Assembly: GCF_004011155.1 (NCBI RefSeq)
Contig: NZ_RJWG01000001.1
Location: 435,189 to 499,188, forward strand
DNA: 64,000 nt
Reading direction: 5' to 3'
Source of the DNA: Clostridium prolinivorans
Lineage (GTDB): Bacteria > Bacillota > Clostridia > Clostridiales > Clostridiaceae
The position numbers were made by a program, and so were the translations under genes. Under the pieces are notes generated by a model. It had not been told where the DNA came from and searched no databases. It saw nothing but the letters and a program-made list of their open reading frames with translations. Below are positions 38,844-47,494 of the stretch, in pieces. Position 1 is the stretch's first letter. Each line of letters starts with the position of its first letter.

Positions 38844-39341
38844 ATAAAAATAGGAATAATATCTGATACGCATATTTCAAAAGATATATATATAATTGAT
38901 ATACTTATAGAAAAATTTTTTAAAGACATAGATTTGATAATTCATGCTGGAGATTATAGAAATATTAAAGTAATTGAAGCAATAAAAAAGCATAAAAAAT
39001 TTATTGGTGTTTATGGTAATAATGATGGAAATAAAATACGAAAAGAACTAAAAGAAAAGGAAATTATAAAACTTAATGGCTATAAAATAGGTATATATCA
39101 TGGTATTGGAGAAAGCAATATCACAATAGATAATGCATATGAAGTATTTAAAAAAGATAAATTAGATGTAATAATATTTGGTCATAGTCATGAACCTATA
39201 ATAAAATTCATAGATAAAACATTAATGCTAAATCCTGGTACTCCCACAAGTAAAAAAAAGAAAAGATGGCATTCTATTATAATTTTAGAACTTGAAAAAG
39301 ACTATATTAATGCTCAACTTAGATTTTTTAATAAATTTTAA
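38844..39341 (+). CDS. YfcE/YsnB-family metallophosphoesterase, probable ATA start
   Basis: A 165-residue calcineurin-like phosphoesterase of the YfcE/MJ0936 type, likely with two metals. Ligand motifs are GIISDTHIS (D and H), IHAGDY, GNNDGNK, YHGIGE and the closing FGHSHEP with NPGTPT. Relatives begin M-K-I-G-I-I-S-D-T-H; here that spot is ATA AAA ATA GGA. GGAGGTG at 38831-38837 lies 6 bases before this ATA, the ideal distance. A TTG at 38829 and a GTG at 38835 are in frame, but they precede or overlap that site. I therefore prefer the ATA, with modest confidence. The substrate is unknown. Confidence 0.88.
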   Translation: MKIGIISDTHISKDIYIIDILIEKFFKDIDLIIHAGDYRNIKVIEAIKKHKKFIGVYGNNDGNKIRKELKEKEIIKLNGYKIGIYHGIGESNITIDNAYEVFKKDKLDVIIFGHSHEPIIKFIDKTLMLNPGTPTSKKKKRWHSIIILELEKDYINAQLRFFNKF

Positions 39342-39357
39342 TTTATTAGCTGTATAT

Positions 39358-39395
39358 AAAAATAATCTGACAAAAAATTTTTATCAGATTATTTT
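39358..39395. terminator. Bidirectional terminator between the phosphoesterase and tRNA-Sec
   Basis: AAAAATAATCTGA (39358-39370) and TCAGATTATTTTT (39384-39396) form a 13-bp stem with A and T tracts on both sides, so it can end transcription of the phosphoesterase gene on the plus strand and of the sel genes with the tRNA on the minus strand. Confidence 0.85.
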
Positions 39396-39401
39396 TATAT
39401 T

Positions 39402-39498
39402 TGGCGGGAACATGTGGGAATCGAACCCACCAATCGTGTTATTAGCACGACTGCACAGTTTTGAAGACTGGCAGGCACACCAGTACCTATCTATTCCC
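39402..39498 (-). tRNA. selC: Selenocysteine tRNA, anticodon TCA
   Basis: This 97-base tRNA includes an encoded 3' CCA. The anticodon loop reads CTTCAAA (anticodon TCA). The acceptor stem pairs GGGAATA with TGTTCCC (one G-T pair), followed by discriminator G. The long extra arm with GTCGTG...CACGAT and the T arm GTGGG-TTCGATT-CCCAC complete the tRNA-Sec shape. It follows selB by about 55 bases and is transcribed with, or after, selD-selA-selB. It decodes UGA as selenocysteine with SelB and a SECIS hairpin. Confidence 0.96.
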
Positions 39499-39552
39499 TT
39501 ATTATATTTTATAATTTTATATTAAAGTATATAATAAGTCAATATTATAAAA

Positions 39553-41457
39553 TCATTTTTTATATAATACTCTAATATCTCCTAATCTTTTAGTAAGCTT
39601 TATATTATCAAAATGTTCTAATAATATTACTGCATATTTTCTGCTAGTATTTAACATATCCCTCATTTTTGCAACTGATATATTTCCATTTTCATTTATA
39701 AATTTAATTACTATTTCTTTTGCATATTCATAATGCTTTTTTAACAATATATAATCTTCTGAAACCTTTATAAGTTCACCACTATCTATAAGTGAATCAT
39801 ATACTATTTTAAAATCTTTTTTATTTTGAACTATTTCATCATATTTAGGCGGCATATATTTAGAATTCATATATAAATTTATTATTTTATCTTTAATTAA
39901 TTGATTTTCTTTATTGTATTTTACTTTAAAATTATATAAGAAAATGTAATTTCCATTAATATTTATAATTTTTTTATTCTTTAAAATTTCTAATATTTCA
40001 TCATAAATTTTTTGTTTTATGTTTTTACCAAAAATTTTAATTTTTATTTCTTCTTTAGAAGCTCCAATTTTTAATGGATTATTTTTATGAAAATGTATCA
40101 AATACTTTTCTATTTCTTCACTTTTATGTTTTATAAAATTTTTATGAATATAAATAGGTTTGTCCAGTGATATAAGCTTAATTATTTTTTTGCATTGAAC
40201 TAATTCTTCTAGTTTATTTTGTATATTTATCTCATTTTTACCTATAGATTTTGATATTGTATTAATATTTGGATATTCATAGCTTATTTTTTCTAAAGTT
40301 TTTTCAAGTATACTTTCAAAATTTCCACTTTCTTTAATATTTAATTCTTCTATATAATTTTTATCAAATCTTTTTGCTTTTTTAGCTAGCGGTTCTATTA
40401 TTGTTCCTCCCCCTAATGTATACATAGGAGAATAATTTCTAATAACAAATTTATCGTTTTTTTGCGCTGTTAAAGGTTCTTCAAGTCTAAGCTGCACATA
40501 AGATTTTTCTCCTGGCAATATTTCTTCTTTATCTAGTATTATAATCCTGCATAAAATTTCATTTGTACCATGATAAAGTTTTACTCTTTGCCTATTTTTA
40601 AGAGGTTTTTCACAAGATTTTAAATAGTAAAAAGAACAATCAGTTATAAGTGATGGAGCCATTGTATTTTTAGTGGCTATAACATCCCCTCTTTTTATTT
40701 CATTTAATTTTATATTTGATAAATTTATAGCACATCTTTGTCCTGCTTCTGCAAATTCAACTTGATTTTCATGCACTTGAATTCCTCTTATTTTAGATAA
40801 AATATGTGATGGATATATTTCTACAATATCTCCTTCTTTTATTTTACCACTTATTATAGTACCTGTTACTACTGTTCCAAACCCGCTTACTGTAAAAGCT
40901 CTGTCTATTGGCATCCTAAAAAAACCTTCTATATCTTTAGTTTCTACTTCTTCTGTAATTTTATCTATATCATTTACTAATTCTTTAATGCCAGTACCAG
41001 TTTTCGAAGAAACAAAATGAATAGGAGCATATTGAAGAAAAGTATCTTTAAAATAATCATTAATATCTTCTTTAAGCATTTTAAGCCATTCTTTATCTAC
41101 TAAGTCAACTTTCGTAATAACTATAATACCTTTTTTTATACCTAAAAGCTGTAATATTTCAAAATGTTCTTTTGTTTGAGGCATTATTCCTTCATCTGCG
41201 GCTATAACTAGTAAAACTACATCAATTCCACTTACTCCGGCTAATGCATTTTTTATAAATTTTTCGTGTCCAGGTACATCAATAATTCCAGCTCTTTTCC
41301 CAGAAGGCAAATCAAAAAATGTAAATCCGAGATTTATAGAAATACCTCTTTCCTTTTCTTCTTTTAAAGTATCTGTATCTTTACCTGTTAAAGCTTTTAT
41401 AAGTGTAGTCTTACCATGATCTATATGACCCGCTGTACCTATTACAATGTGTTTCAT
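39553..41457 (-). CDS. selB: Selenocysteine-specific elongation factor SelB
   Basis: SelB carries Sec-tRNA to the ribosome and binds the SECIS hairpin. It has 634 residues from the ATG at 41457, preceded by GGTGAT; an earlier ATG overlaps the selA stop (TAATG). G motifs are GTAGHIDHGKTTLIKAL (about residues 6-22), the switch ERGISINLGFTF, DVPGHEKFI and TKVDLVD. Beta-barrel domains follow. The C-terminal 250 residues are winged-helix repeats that bind the SECIS. It ends with a typical NTSRKYAVILLEHFD helix. It is co-transcribed with selA. Confidence 0.97.
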   Translation of the reverse strand: MKHIVIGTAGHIDHGKTTLIKALTGKDTDTLKEEKERGISINLGFTFFDLPSGKRAGIIDVPGHEKFIKNALAGVSGIDVVLLVIAADEGIMPQTKEHFEILQLLGIKKGIIVITKVDLVDKEWLKMLKEDINDYFKDTFLQYAPIHFVSSKTGTGIKELVNDIDKITEEVETKDIEGFFRMPIDRAFTVSGFGTVVTGTIISGKIKEGDIVEIYPSHILSKIRGIQVHENQVEFAEAGQRCAINLSNIKLNEIKRGDVIATKNTMAPSLITDCSFYYLKSCEKPLKNRQRVKLYHGTNEILCRIIILDKEEILPGEKSYVQLRLEEPLTAQKNDKFVIRNYSPMYTLGGGTIIEPLAKKAKRFDKNYIEELNIKESGNFESILEKTLEKISYEYPNINTISKSIGKNEINIQNKLEELVQCKKIIKLISLDKPIYIHKNFIKHKSEEIEKYLIHFHKNNPLKIGASKEEIKIKIFGKNIKQKIYDEILEILKNKKIININGNYIFLYNFKVKYNKENQLIKDKIINLYMNSKYMPPKYDEIVQNKKDFKIVYDSLIDSGELIKVSEDYILLKKHYEYAKEIVIKFINENGNISVAKMRDMLNTSRKYAVILLEHFDNIKLTKRLGDIRVLYKK

Positions 41458-41468
41458 ATTTATCACCA

Positions 41469-42854
41469 TTAAAATAATTTTTTTAATGAGTCAGCAATTA
41501 AATTAAAATCTCTATCAAAAATTGTTCTTAAATCCATATAAACTTCTCCATTATATATTCTTGTTATAATTGGGACTGAATTTTCTCTTAATCTTTTTTC
41601 TATTTCTTCTGCACTATATATATCACTTTTAAGTTTAAGTACATAAGTATCTATTTTTTCTGAAGGCATAGCTCCTCCACCTACTATAGAATAGTCTTTT
41701 TCAATCTTTATTTCTAAATTTACATTTTGGTTTTTAAGTTTATTCCTTAAATTTTGTGCTCTTTTTTTATGTATTTCTTTAGGAGTCAAAATGGAATAAA
41801 GAGTAGGTATATTTTTTATAGCATATTCTTCATCTAAATAACATTTTAATGTTCCTTCAAGTGCAGCCAAAGTCATTTTGTCAACTCTAAGTGCTCTTAT
41901 AAGCTGATTTTTTTTTATTTTATCAATATATATTTTTTTGCCTGCTATGATACCAGCTTGAGGTCCTCCAAGCATTTTATCTCCACTAAAAGTAACTATA
42001 TCCACATTTTTTTTAATACTATCCATAACAGTAGGTTCATATACAAATCCATATTTAGAAAAATCCACAAGTACACCACTTCCTATATCTTCTACAACAG
42101 GTATATCATATGCCTTACCTAATGAAACAAGATCTTCTAAAGGTATTTCTTTTGTAAATCCCATAATTTTAAAATTAGAAGTGTGTACTTTTAAAAGCAT
42201 TCCTGTATTTTCATTTATGTTGTTTTCATAATCATATAAATGAGTTCTATTAGTAGTACCTACCTCTACAAGCTTTGCTCCACTAAATTTCATTATATCT
42301 GGAATTCTAAAAGATCCACCTATTTCAACTAACTGTCCCCGTGATACTATTACTTCTTTATTATTACAAAATGTGTTCAATATAAGCATTACAGCTGCTG
42401 CATTATTATTTACAACCACAGCAGCCTCTGCTCCTGTTATCTTTTTTATTAAATCTTCTACATGACTATATCGTGATCCCCTATCTCCAGATTCAATGTT
42501 ATATTCTAAATTATTATAATCGCCAGAAATTGATATTACATTTTCTATTGCTTCTTTACATAATATGGATCTTCCTAAGTTAGTATGTAGGATAACTCCT
42601 GTAGCATTAATTACTTTTCTTAATTTAGGAATTTTTTTTCTTTGTATTTTTTTATAAAAACAATCTAAAATGTCTTTATTGTTAAATTCTTTAATTTTTC
42701 CTAAAATAATGTCATTTCTAAATTTATCTATAGCTTCTCTTAAGCTTTCAATCACAATTGATCTTGTAGTACTTGAAAGTTCCTTTTTTACTATATCTTC
42801 TTTAAGCATTTCATCTATCTTAGGAAGTTTTCTAAGTAATTCTTTATTATTCAT
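41469..42854 (-). CDS. selA: L-seryl-tRNA(Sec) selenium transferase SelA
   Basis: SelA is a pyridoxal-phosphate enzyme that converts seryl-tRNA(Sec) to selenocysteyl-tRNA(Sec) using selenophosphate. It has 461 residues, full length. The N-terminal domain has PKIDEMLK and [16 protein letters not shown] (about residues 84-99). The PLP lysine is in [14 protein letters not shown] at about residues 290-303. The gene lies between selD and selB, and its stop overlaps the nearest selB ATG. The three genes and the tRNA form a complete selenocysteine pathway. Confidence 0.98.
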   Translation of the reverse strand: MNNKELLRKLPKIDEMLKEDIVKKELSSTTRSIVIESLREAIDKFRNDIILGKIKEFNNKDILDCFYKKIQRKKIPKLRKVINATGVILHTNLGRSILCKEAIENVISISGDYNNLEYNIESGDRGSRYSHVEDLIKKITGAEAAVVVNNNAAAVMLILNTFCNNKEVIVSRGQLVEIGGSFRIPDIMKFSGAKLVEVGTTNRTHLYDYENNINENTGMLLKVHTSNFKIMGFTKEIPLEDLVSLGKAYDIPVVEDIGSGVLVDFSKYGFVYEPTVMDSIKKNVDIVTFSGDKMLGGPQAGIIAGKKIYIDKIKKNQLIRALRVDKMTLAALEGTLKCYLDEEYAIKNIPTLYSILTPKEIHKKRAQNLRNKLKNQNVNLEIKIEKDYSIVGGGAMPSEKIDTYVLKLKSDIYSAEEIEKRLRENSVPIITRIYNGEVYMDLRTIFDRDFNLIADSLKKLF

Positions 42855-42892
42855 TAAATAATAATTTTCTCCTTTCTGAAATTAAATTACTA

Positions 42893-43921
42893 TTATTCCA
42901 CTATTATGTATTTTTCTTTTAAAGGTAATACTTCTCCAATAATTTCTGCCTTTATTCCAGCATTATTAAGATCAGTAATTATTTTTTCACCTATATTATT
43001 ACTGCAAGAAAATAATAAGCCTCCAGAAGTTTGAGGATCAAATAATATATCTGAAAACCATTCAGGTATATTTTTAAGTTCATATTTGCCTTCTAAATAA
43101 GCAATATTATTGTAAGTACCCTGTGGCACTAATCCCATTTGTGCATATTCTTTTGCTTCCTTTATATATGGTATATTATTTTTATAAAATTTTAAAGTTA
43201 CATTTGAAGCACAAGCCATTTCATAACTATGGCCTAAAAGTCCAAAACCAGTTATATCAGTACAAGCAGTTATATTATAATTTGTTATTATTTCTGCCGC
43301 ATATTTATTTAAAGTAGACATAACTTTTACTGCTTCATTATATGCATTTTTATTAACTATTCTTCCTTTGATTGCTGTGTTTATTATACCAGTTCCTAAA
43401 GGCTTTGTTAAAATAACAATATCTCCTATATTGCACCCAAAATTTTTAAGTATTTTTTTAGGATGAACAATTCCAGTTACAGATAATCCATATTTAGGCT
43501 CATTATCATCAACAGTATGTCCTCCAACAACTACAGCACCTGCTTCAATTACCTTATCTGCTCCACCTTTTAATATTTCAGCTAATATATCTAAAGAAAG
43601 GCATAGTGGGAAACAAACAATATTCAATGCTACTAAAGGTTTCCCTCCCATAGCATATATATCACTTAAAGCATTTGCAGCAGCAATTTGTCCAAAAGTA
43701 TATGGATCATCAACTACAGGAGTAAAAAAATCTAAAGTTTGTATTATGGCATTATTATCATCTAATTTATAAACAGCTGCATCATCTGATGTTTCTATAC
43801 CTACTATTAAATTTTTATTTTCCATTTTAGGAATTTTATCCAGAATTGTTGAAAGGGTCTCCGGCCCTATTTTAGCTGCTCATCCAGAAGTTCTTGTCAT
43901 TTCTGTTAATCTTTTCTCCAA
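42893..43921 (-). CDS. selD: Selenide, water dikinase SelD, itself a selenoprotein (in-frame TGA = Sec)
   Basis: SelD makes selenophosphate from selenide and ATP. Reading from a TTG at 43921, 5 bases after GGAGGGG, gives 342 residues, the normal length. Codon 14 is TGA (43882-43880), in RTSG-U-AAKIGPETL. This aligns with the catalytic Cys/Sec of SelD (Cys17 in E. coli), so the TGA should be read as selenocysteine. The downstream part has GIETSDDAAVYKLDD, VVDDPYTFGQIAAANALSDIYAMGG and FDPQTSGGLLFS. Starting at the ATG at 43825 would lose 32 residues including the active-site Sec. It is followed directly by selA. Confidence 0.95.
43854..43882 (-). promoter_or_regulatory. Candidate SECIS element of selD
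   Basis: Directly after the TGA, AGGG (43868-43865) and CCCT (43857-43854) can pair around the 7-base loop CCGGAGA. The loop starts 16 bases after the TGA, inside the distance range known for bacterial SECIS hairpins. A G lies in the loop. The stem is short, and it should be checked by folding. Confidence 0.6.
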
Positions 43922-43976
43922 AATAACCCCTCCTTACAAAAATTATATACTAATAAATTATATTTTATAGTATTAA

Positions 43977-44582
43977 TTATCTAATGTCTATTATGTCTTT
44001 AAATTTATCTATAGTTTTTTTACCTATGCCATCTATTTTATCTAAATCTTCAATAGAATTAAAATATCCATTTTTTTCTCTATAATCAACAATCTTTTGA
44101 GCTGTAACAGCCCCTACTCCAGGTATTTTATCTAATTCTTCAATAGTAGCAGTATTTATATCTATTTTATTATTTTCTGAAGCTACTCCATTTAAAATTC
44201 CTGTAGATTTAATATTATTTGCATTATCTGTCTTTTTATCTACATATATATAATCTTCATCTTTTAATTTTTTGGCTAAATTTAGTTTACTATCTGGATT
44301 TATCTCATCTGTAAATCCACCCGCCTCTTTAACTAAGTCTTCTACTATACTACCATATTTTAATCTGTAAACTCCTGGTTTTTTTACTTCACCTTTTATG
44401 TATACTGTTATAATTTTCTCTTCATTTTTTTGATTATTTTCATTGAAAGTACTTTCAACAAATATATCATCTTCATTTAACTTTAAATTTTTAGATTTGT
44501 TTAAATTTAATCCTATAACTAAAAAAATTATAAGCATTACTAATATAACTACTGAGCCAATAATTTTTTGTTTTGTCTTCAT
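43977..44582 (-). CDS. comEA: ComEA family DNA-binding protein (SLBB and helix-hairpin-helix domains)
   Basis: A 201-residue membrane-anchored protein with one N-terminal membrane helix at about residues 8-25. An SLBB domain follows with VYIKGEVKKPGVYRLKYGSIVEDLVKEAGG written in parts (GEVKKPGVYRL, VEDLVKEAGG), at about 60-120. Two helix-hairpin-helix units close the C-terminus: NTATIEELDKIPGVGAVTAQ and IEDLDKIDGIGKKTID. ComEA captures double-stranded DNA at the cell surface and passes it to the ComEC channel. It is a single gene, divergent from dacF. Whether the organism is competent is not shown. Confidence 0.92.
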   Translation of the reverse strand: MKTKQKIIGSVVILVMLIIFLVIGLNLNKSKNLKLNEDDIFVESTFNENNQKNEEKIITVYIKGEVKKPGVYRLKYGSIVEDLVKEAGGFTDEINPDSKLNLAKKLKDEDYIYVDKKTDNANNIKSTGILNGVASENNKIDINTATIEELDKIPGVGAVTAQKIVDYREKNGYFNSIEDLDKIDGIGKKTIDKFKDIIDIR

Positions 44583-44670
44583 AATATTTCCTCCATTACT
44601 TTGTAAATATTAATTTCATTACTGATTATTGACAATTTTTTAAAATTTTATCGCTTATTTAAACATTTTT

Positions 44671-44679
44671 TGATATAAT
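44671..44679 (+). promoter_or_regulatory. Extended -10 promoter of dacF
   Basis: TGATATAAT: a TG one base before a perfect TATAAT, 28 bases before the dacF start. There is no good -35 at 17 bp, which suits an extended -10 promoter. Transcription would start at about 44686. Confidence 0.6.
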
Positions 44680-44707
44680 TAGATTAATTACATACAAGGA
44701 GGCAAAA

Positions 44708-45937
44708 ATGAAACGATTTTTTATTTTATTATGTATTTTTCTTATTTTAGCTTTTAATTATAAAAATTATATAGTTTTTGCAAATACTCTTCCACCTTCT
44801 GTTGCTTCTGATGGTGCAGTATTGATGGATGCTGATACTGGCACTATATTATACTCTAAAAATATGAATACAGCATATCCACCTGCATCAACTACAAAAA
44901 TTATGACTGCTCTTTTAACTATTGAAAATATAAATTTAAATGATGTTATTACAGTTAGCAAAAAAACTCCTTATGTAGATGGAAGTAAAATTGGAATATT
45001 TGAAGGTGAAGAAATAAAAGCAAAAGATTTATTATATGGATTGCTTCTTTTATCTGGAAACGATTGTGCTGAGGCTCTTGCAGAACATATAAGCGGTTCT
45101 ACGGATACTTTTGCAAAGCTTATGAACAAAAGGGCAAAAGAACTTGGATGCGAAAATACTAATTTTGTTAATCCACATGGTCTTTATGATAATAACCATA
45201 AAACGTCAGCTAAAGATTTAGCTATTATTTTAAATGAAGCTATGAAACATCCCGAATTTAGAGAAATTGCTTCTACTTTTATTTATAAAATACCACCTAC
45301 AAATAAACATCCAGAAGGAATATATTTAGCCAATGAAAATAAATTAATTCAAAAAAACTCTAAATACTACTATAAAGAAGCTGAAGCCGGTAAAACAGGC
45401 TATACAACTCAATCTGGATTTTCATATGTAGCAAGTGCAATTAAAGACAACCATAGGCTTATTTTAGCTCTAGTACATAGCAACACAAAAAGTTATTATG
45501 AAGATAGTGTAAAATTATTTAATTATGGATTTAATAATTTTGAGGTAGTATCTTTATTTAAAAAAGGTGATATTGTAACTACATTATCTCAAAACAATTT
45601 AGTTATACCACTTGCTGCCTATGAAGATTATTATTATATCAAAGAAAAAGGCTCCAATATTAAACCTGAATTTAAATTATTGGAACCAAATATAAAAAGC
45701 AAAACTTTTAAAAAAGGAGATATAATAGCAGAAGCATCTATAAATTTAAATGGAAACATATTACCAAATCTTAAATTAGTAAGTACAGTAGACTATAAAT
45801 ATACTTCTAATTTGAAACAATCACTTATATCAAATAAAAGTAAATTTAATATAGCTTTATATGGTATATCAATACTTTTAATAATATCTATATTAACTTT
45901 TATTATTAAAAAAAAAAGAAAATTAGATGTTATTTAA
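44708..45937 (+). CDS. D-alanyl-D-alanine carboxypeptidase, PBP5 type (DacF-like)
   Basis: A low-molecular-weight penicillin-binding protein that trims the terminal D-Ala of peptidoglycan stem peptides. It has 409 residues, with an N-terminal signal sequence at about 1-26. The active-site SxxK is STTK at about residue 61 (PPASTTKIMTA), the second motif SGN is at about 117, and KTG is at about 229 (GKTGYT). A beta-rich C-terminal domain and a terminal membrane helix (about 382-400) follow, unlike the amphipathic anchor of E. coli PBP5. The ATG follows AAGGAGG. It faces the RluD gene, with a bidirectional terminator between them. Confidence 0.95.
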   Translation: MKRFFILLCIFLILAFNYKNYIVFANTLPPSVASDGAVLMDADTGTILYSKNMNTAYPPASTTKIMTALLTIENINLNDVITVSKKTPYVDGSKIGIFEGEEIKAKDLLYGLLLLSGNDCAEALAEHISGSTDTFAKLMNKRAKELGCENTNFVNPHGLYDNNHKTSAKDLAIILNEAMKHPEFREIASTFIYKIPPTNKHPEGIYLANENKLIQKNSKYYYKEAEAGKTGYTTQSGFSYVASAIKDNHRLILALVHSNTKSYYEDSVKLFNYGFNNFEVVSLFKKGDIVTTLSQNNLVIPLAAYEDYYYIKEKGSNIKPEFKLLEPNIKSKTFKKGDIIAEASINLNGNILPNLKLVSTVDYKYTSNLKQSLISNKSKFNIALYGISILLIISILTFIIKKKRKLDVI

Positions 45938-45958
45938 AATATATATTGTTTTTAATAA

Positions 45959-45998
45959 TATAGGGTTTCAAAATTAAATTTAACTTTGAAACCCTATA
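45959..45998. terminator. Bidirectional terminator between dacF and the RluD-family gene
   Basis: TATAGGGTTTCAAA (45959-45972) and TTTGAAACCCTATA (45985-45998) are perfect reverse complements, 14 bp, around a 12-base loop, with AT-rich flanks. They separate convergent genes. Confidence 0.85.
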
Positions 45999-45999
45999 T

Positions 46000-46905
46000 T
46001 TAATTGATATTACTTAATTTTTTTATTAATTCTTGCATATCTTTTGGGAGATTACTTTCTAAAGTTATTATCTCTCCAGTTCTTGGATGAGGGAAAGCTA
46101 ACTTATAAGCATGTAATGCCTGCCTTTTTATATATATATCATCTTTATCCGTTCCATATAAACTATCTCCATAAATAGGATTTCCAATATAGCTTAAATG
46201 AACTCTTATTTGATGAGTTCTTCCAGTGTCAAGAGTAAGCTTAACTAAACTTCCTAAATTAAATTCTTCAATAACATTAAAATGTGTTATACTTTTTTGA
46301 CCTCTATAATCTACAATTCTTTTTATACTATCTTTTTCAGGCCTATAAATAGGCAGATCTATTGTACCTTCCTTTGATTTTAATTTTCCATGTACTATAG
46401 CTAAATAATTCTTTTTAAAATTATCATTTTGCATATCTCTTGCTAAAGCCATATGTGAAAATTGATTTTTGGCAATTAAAATTAATCCTGAAGTGTCCAT
46501 ATCAAGTCTACTTACTAGCCTTACTATACAATTTTCATTTTTTTCTTTAAAATAATATAAAAGTCCATTAGCTAGAGTCCCATTAGGATAACTTTTAGTA
46601 GGATGTACAACAATCCCAGAAGGCTTATTTACGACTATTACATCCATATCTTCATACACAACTTCTATTTCCATTTTTTCTGGTTCTATATTCTGACTTT
46701 CTTCTTTAGTTACATCAAATGTTATAATATCATCTTTTTTTAAAATATAATTAAGTTTTACTATTTTATCATTTACCTTTATTTTATCGTGGAGTGCAGC
46801 TCCTCTAATAAGTCTTCCTGAGAGCTTAGCTACTTTTTTTAGATATTCTCTAAGCTTTAAACCATCTTCTTTTTCACATACCTTAAAAATTAAAAAATTA
46901 TCCAT
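46000..46905 (-). CDS. RluA/RluD-family pseudouridine synthase
   Basis: A 301-residue RNA pseudouridine synthase. An N-terminal S4-like domain spans about residues 1-75. The catalytic motif VSRLDMDTSGLILIAK (about 128-143) has the active Asp. Further family motifs are VVNKPSGIVVHPTK and TGRTHQIRVHLSYIGNPI(Y)GD. Targets are probably uridines in 23S rRNA, but cannot be told among RluA, RluC and RluD types. It follows yqeK by about 10 bases, which puts it in the nadD-yqeK unit. Confidence 0.94.
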   Translation of the reverse strand: MDNFLIFKVCEKEDGLKLREYLKKVAKLSGRLIRGAALHDKIKVNDKIVKLNYILKKDDIITFDVTKEESQNIEPEKMEIEVVYEDMDVIVVNKPSGIVVHPTKSYPNGTLANGLLYYFKEKNENCIVRLVSRLDMDTSGLILIAKNQFSHMALARDMQNDNFKKNYLAIVHGKLKSKEGTIDLPIYRPEKDSIKRIVDYRGQKSITHFNVIEEFNLGSLVKLTLDTGRTHQIRVHLSYIGNPIYGDSLYGTDKDDIYIKRQALHAYKLAFPHPRTGEIITLESNLPKDMQELIKKLSNIN

Positions 46906-46914
46906 ATATTATAT

Positions 46915-47487
46915 TCACCTGCATTTCTTCATTATAAGAAAATTTCTACCTTTAATAGTGTCTAAATGAAGTGGTTGTCCTTTAGATATTATATAATTAA
47001 TAGTTCTATCAAAAGTTAATAATAGTGCTTCATCTAAATCTCTATAAACCATATTTCTAATATTTTCTATTCCTTCAAATTTTCTCATAGGTTCTATATA
47101 ATCTGATATATAAATAATTTTTTCTAACATACTCATATTTTCTCTACCTGTAGTATGATATATTACTGAATTTAATATTTCTTGATCTTCGATTCCCATA
47201 ATATTTTTAGCTATAATCCCGCCAACTAATCCATGCATTAAGGCTGCTGTCTTTATATATATATCATTATAATTATAATTATTATCTATTATAATATTTT
47301 TCATTTCTTCATCATTCATATTTTTAGCACAATCATGTATAAGACCTGCAATCTTTGCTTTTTCAACATTTATTCCATAATGTATTGCAAGTTTTTCTGC
47401 TGTATCCATTACTCTCAAACTATGCTCAAATCTTTGTTTATCTAAATTTTTTTCTAAAAATTTAATTATTTGATTTTTATTCCACAT
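46915..47487 (-). CDS. yqeK: HD-domain protein YqeK (diadenosine tetraphosphatase, symmetrical type)
   Basis: A 190-residue HD-superfamily hydrolase. YqeK proteins are reported to hydrolyse Ap4A to ADP. Metal ligands are visible in RFEHSLRVMDTAEKLA (about residues 19-34), IAGLIHDCAKNM and the later MHGLVGG and YHTTGRENMS. It follows nadD by about 8 bases, the standard nadD-yqeK pair. The rsfS and LytR-family genes that often come next are absent. Confidence 0.93.
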   Translation of the reverse strand: MWNKNQIIKFLEKNLDKQRFEHSLRVMDTAEKLAIHYGINVEKAKIAGLIHDCAKNMNDEEMKNIIIDNNYNYNDIYIKTAALMHGLVGGIIAKNIMGIEDQEILNSVIYHTTGRENMSMLEKIIYISDYIEPMRKFEGIENIRNMVYRDLDEALLLTFDRTINYIISKGQPLHLDTIKGRNFLIMKKCR

Positions 47488-47494
47488 TTTAAAT

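Noticed and set aside
39292-39525. Plus-strand open frame of 77 codons ending around the tRNA-Sec region
   Set aside because: Its C-terminal half (MWESNPPIV and onward) is a translation of the antisense strand of tRNA-Sec, and it overlaps the phosphoesterase end; it is a typical spurious ORF.
43825-43827. ATG as the selD start
   Set aside because: It would remove 32 conserved residues with the catalytic site, and it has no good ribosome binding site. The TTG at 43921 has GGAGGGG at proper distance.
44629-44634. Consensus TTGACA upstream of dacF
   Set aside because: It is 39 bases from the only good TATAAT, too far to act as its -35 element. The TATAAT with a TG one base before it is better explained as an extended -10 promoter.
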